Of a stretch of DNA of 15,497 nucleotides, positions 13,782 to 15,497 are shown in pieces. The position numbers and the translations under genes were made by a program. Location of the stretch: the NCBI RefSeq assembly GCF_046546335.1, contig NZ_JBKGYA010000030.1. One strand, given 5' to 3'. Numbering within the stretch: the stretch's first letter is position 1; each line of letters opens with the position of its first letter. Under the pieces are notes generated by a model, which was not told the DNA's origin, made no database searches, and saw only the letters and a program-made list of their open reading frames with translations. The stretch is from Thiohalospira sp046546335. GTDB taxonomy: Bacteria > Pseudomonadota > Gammaproteobacteria > Thiohalospirales > Thiohalospiraceae.

Positions 13782-15497
13782 ATGATAGCGGAGGTCGTCC
13801 CCCCGGAGATCGCCGGTGCCATCGGCCGCTCGCTCATGGCGGAGGGCCCGGATGCCGTCATCATCCTCGATCCGGATCAGCACATCTGCCATTTCAACCG
13901 GGCCGCAGAACAGATCTTCGGTTACCGGGAATCGGAGGTGCAGGGCAGTACCCTGGACGCCCTGCTGCCTCCGGAGAAGATCGATCAGCATACTCACTAC
14001 CTGGACTCCCTCGCCCGGCAGGAGGCGGCGGTGGTCCGCATGGGGGAGCGGGGGCATATCCGCGCCTGCCATCGGGACGGCCGGATCATTGTCCTGGACG
14101 CCACCGTAGGGGTCCTCCACCACGAGGGATCCCCCTGGTTCTTCGCCTTTCTCCGGGAGATTACCGCCGAGGTCCGGGCCGAAGCCGACCTCCGCCACCA
14201 GCGGGACCTCTATCACGCGGTCAGCGCCAGTAACCGGCTGCTGATCCGCAAGCCGGTCCCGAGCGAAGCCTACGGCGAGATCTGTCGCATCATCGTCCGC
14301 CTCGGCGGCCTGGGGCTCGCCTGGATCGGCCTGCCCGGGGAGAGCGGCGACCTCCAGCCGGTAGCCGCCTTCGGCGAGGCCGCCGACTACGTCCAGGACA
14401 TCCGCGTGACCGCCGATCCCGATCAGCCCGAGGGTCGGGGCCCCGGCGGCCGCGTGCTGCGCGAGGACCAGCCGGTCCTCATCCCGGACATCCAGGCGGA
14501 GCCGACCATGGCGCCGTGGCAGTCAGCGGCCCGGGCCCACGGGCTGGTCTCCGTGGGCGGTTTTCCCATCCACCGGGGCGGTTCGGTAACCGGGGTGCTG
14601 CTGGTCTACGCCGGCGAGGAAGGCTTCTTCACCCCGGATCGCGTAACCCTCCTGGAGGAGCTGGCGGCCGACCTCAGCGCCGCCCTGGACCACTACGACC
14701 AGGCCCGTGCCAATGATCGGCTACTGGAGATCCTCGAGGCCACGCCCGATTTCATCGGCATCGCGGACCCCGCCGGCCGGGTCACCTACGCCAACCCGGC
14801 CACCCGGGCCGGGCTCGGCTTCGACCCGGTGGGCCGGGAGATCGATACCCTCCACCCCGAGTCCTCCCGCCACCGCATCCGGGAGGAGGGGCTCCCCACC
14901 GCACGGCGGGAGGGCCGCTGGCAGGGCGAGACCGAGATCCGGATCCACGGCGGGCAGGAGGTCCACCCCTTCTCCCAGGTCATCATCGCCCATGCCGCCG
15001 CCCCCGGAGAGGAGCCGACCCACTACTCCACCATCGCCCGCGATATCAATGACCAGAAGGCGGCCGAGGCGCGTATCGCGGAGCTCTCCTACCGGGATCG
15101 GGTGACCGGCCTGCCCAACCGCGTAGCCCTGCACGAGCGGCTGCAGGAGGAATACCGCCGCCTCTCCCGGACCGGCCGCCAGGGGGCCGTGGTCCACCTC
15201 GACCTGGATGGCTTCAAGGGCATCAACGACACCCAGGGCACCGAGGCCGGGGACGAGATCCTGCGCGCCGTGGGCGAGCGCCTGCGCGGACAGCTGAGGA
15301 CCGAGGATGTGGTGGCCCATCTGGGCGGGGACGAGCTGGTGATCCTCCTGCTCGACCTGGAGGCGGACCAGGAAACCGCCGCCACCGCCGCCGACCGTCT
15401 GGCCGAGCGTATGCGAACCGATCTGGCCCGCCCGCTGGAGATCGGCGGGCGTCGCCACCGCCTCACGGCCAGCTTCGGCATCACCCTCTTCCCGCGC
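13782..15497 (+). CDS. PAS-GAF-PAS-GGDEF c-di-GMP signalling protein, truncated by the window edge
   Basis: An open frame of 572 codons runs without a stop to the last base. Domains in order: PAS about 15-128 (PDAVIILDPDQHICHFNRAA), GAF about 145-305 (LAWIGL, GGRVLREDQPVLIPDI), PAS about 312-425 (ATPDFIGIADPAGRVTYANP) and GGDEF from about 432 (YRDRVTGLPNR). No membrane segment is seen, so it is a cytosolic sensor. In the GGDEF domain the metal and guanine residues expected from PleD are present: Asp474, Asn482, Asp491 and Asp517. An I-site RxxD (Arg506-Asp509) stands exactly five residues before the signature. The signature is HLGGDEL instead of RxGGDEF, and NDxxGH is NDTQGT. The style (TGLPNR, SFGITLFP) is that of GGDEF-EAL proteins, so an EAL domain may follow beyond the edge. 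The start is ATG at 13782 with GGGGA eight bases upstream. Confidence 0.9.
   Translation, partial: MIAEVVPPEIAGAIGRSLMAEGPDAVIILDPDQHICHFNRAAEQIFGYRESEVQGSTLDALLPPEKIDQHTHYLDSLARQEAAVVRMGERGHIRACHRDGRIIVLDATVGVLHHEGSPWFFAFLREITAEVRAEADLRHQRDLYHAVSASNRLLIRKPVPSEAYGEICRIIVRLGGLGLAWIGLPGESGDLQPVAAFGEAADYVQDIRVTADPDQPEGRGPGGRVLREDQPVLIPDIQAEPTMAPWQSAARAHGLVSVGGFPIHRGGSVTGVLLVYAGEEGFFTPDRVTLLEELAADLSAALDHYDQARANDRLLEILEATPDFIGIADPAGRVTYANPATRAGLGFDPVGREIDTLHPESSRHRIREEGLPTARREGRWQGETEIRIHGGQEVHPFSQVIIAHAAAPGEEPTHYSTIARDINDQKAAEARIAELSYRDRVTGLPNRVALHERLQEEYRRLSRTGRQGAVVHLDLDGFKGINDTQGTEAGDEILRAVGERLRGQLRTEDVVAHLGGDELVILLLDLEADQETAATAADRLAERMRTDLARPLEIGGRRHRLTASFGITLFPR

Noticed and set aside
13236..14216. 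Minus-strand frame extending across the yceD start, the divergent promoter region and the GGDEF gene
   Set aside because: It is in a different frame from yceD, shows no family similarity, and covers the promoter region and the antisense of a clear PAS domain.
1..15497. Search for tRNA/rRNA, CRISPR repeats, insertion sequences, attachment sites or toxin/defence genes
   Set aside because: No repeat array, transposase, integrase, RNA gene signature or shift in base composition was seen; apart from the short gaps described, the window is filled with conserved chromosomal genes.

Overview
The window is a piece of a GC-rich (about 70 % by eye) gammaproteobacterial chromosome. The evidence is the gene order yceD-rpmF-plsX-fabH-fabD-fabG-acpP-fabF followed by pabC-mltG-tmk-holB-pilZ-tatD. 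This is the conserved gammaproteobacterial lipid/cell-envelope cluster, and pilZ between holB and tatD is the order found in pseudomonads and relatives rather than in enterics. GC content and protein style suggest the Chromatiales/Ectothiorhodospiraceae area, but that is an inference and no marker here fixes the genus.

Layout. (1) 1-1272: a short leader and a plus-strand class V aminotransferase of unknown substrate. (2) 1310-13606: fifteen genes, all on the minus strand, read from right to left. They are tightly packed: five junctions are 4-base start/stop overlaps (plsX/fabH, fabD/fabG, pabB/pabC, pabC/mltG, tmk/holB), and most other gaps are under 40 bases. (3) 13607-13781: a 175-base divergent promoter region. 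(4) 13782 to the right edge: a plus-strand PAS-GAF-PAS-GGDEF signalling protein cut off by the window end. It has no stop codon inside the window, and its 572 visible codons are one continuous frame.

How the genes work together. YceD and L32 (rpmF) serve the large ribosomal subunit. PlsX makes acyl-phosphate for phospholipid synthesis. FabH, FabD, FabG, ACP and FabF start and elongate fatty acids. PabB and PabC make p-aminobenzoate for folate from chorismate; the amidotransferase subunit PabA is not in the window. MltG sets glycan-strand ends in peptidoglycan. Tmk and HolB serve DNA replication. PilZ is a type IV pilus factor and TatD is a metal-dependent nuclease/hydrolase. Breaks in the run occur at fabG-acpP (158 bases, weak stem-loop plus a promoter), acpP-fabF (75 bases, strong hairpin) and pilZ-tatD (125 bases, hairpin plus a perfect extended -10), so acpP and tatD probably have their own transcripts.

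No mobile element, CRISPR array, tRNA, rRNA or defence/toxin locus was seen, and I did not find a plausible undescribed multi-gene system. The points most worth a second look are the almost leaderless promoter-to-start arrangement of yceD, the altered GGDEF signature with an intact I-site, the dyads at that gene's promoter, the PIAGT (not PIKGT) motif of PabB, and TTG starts on both condensing-enzyme genes.
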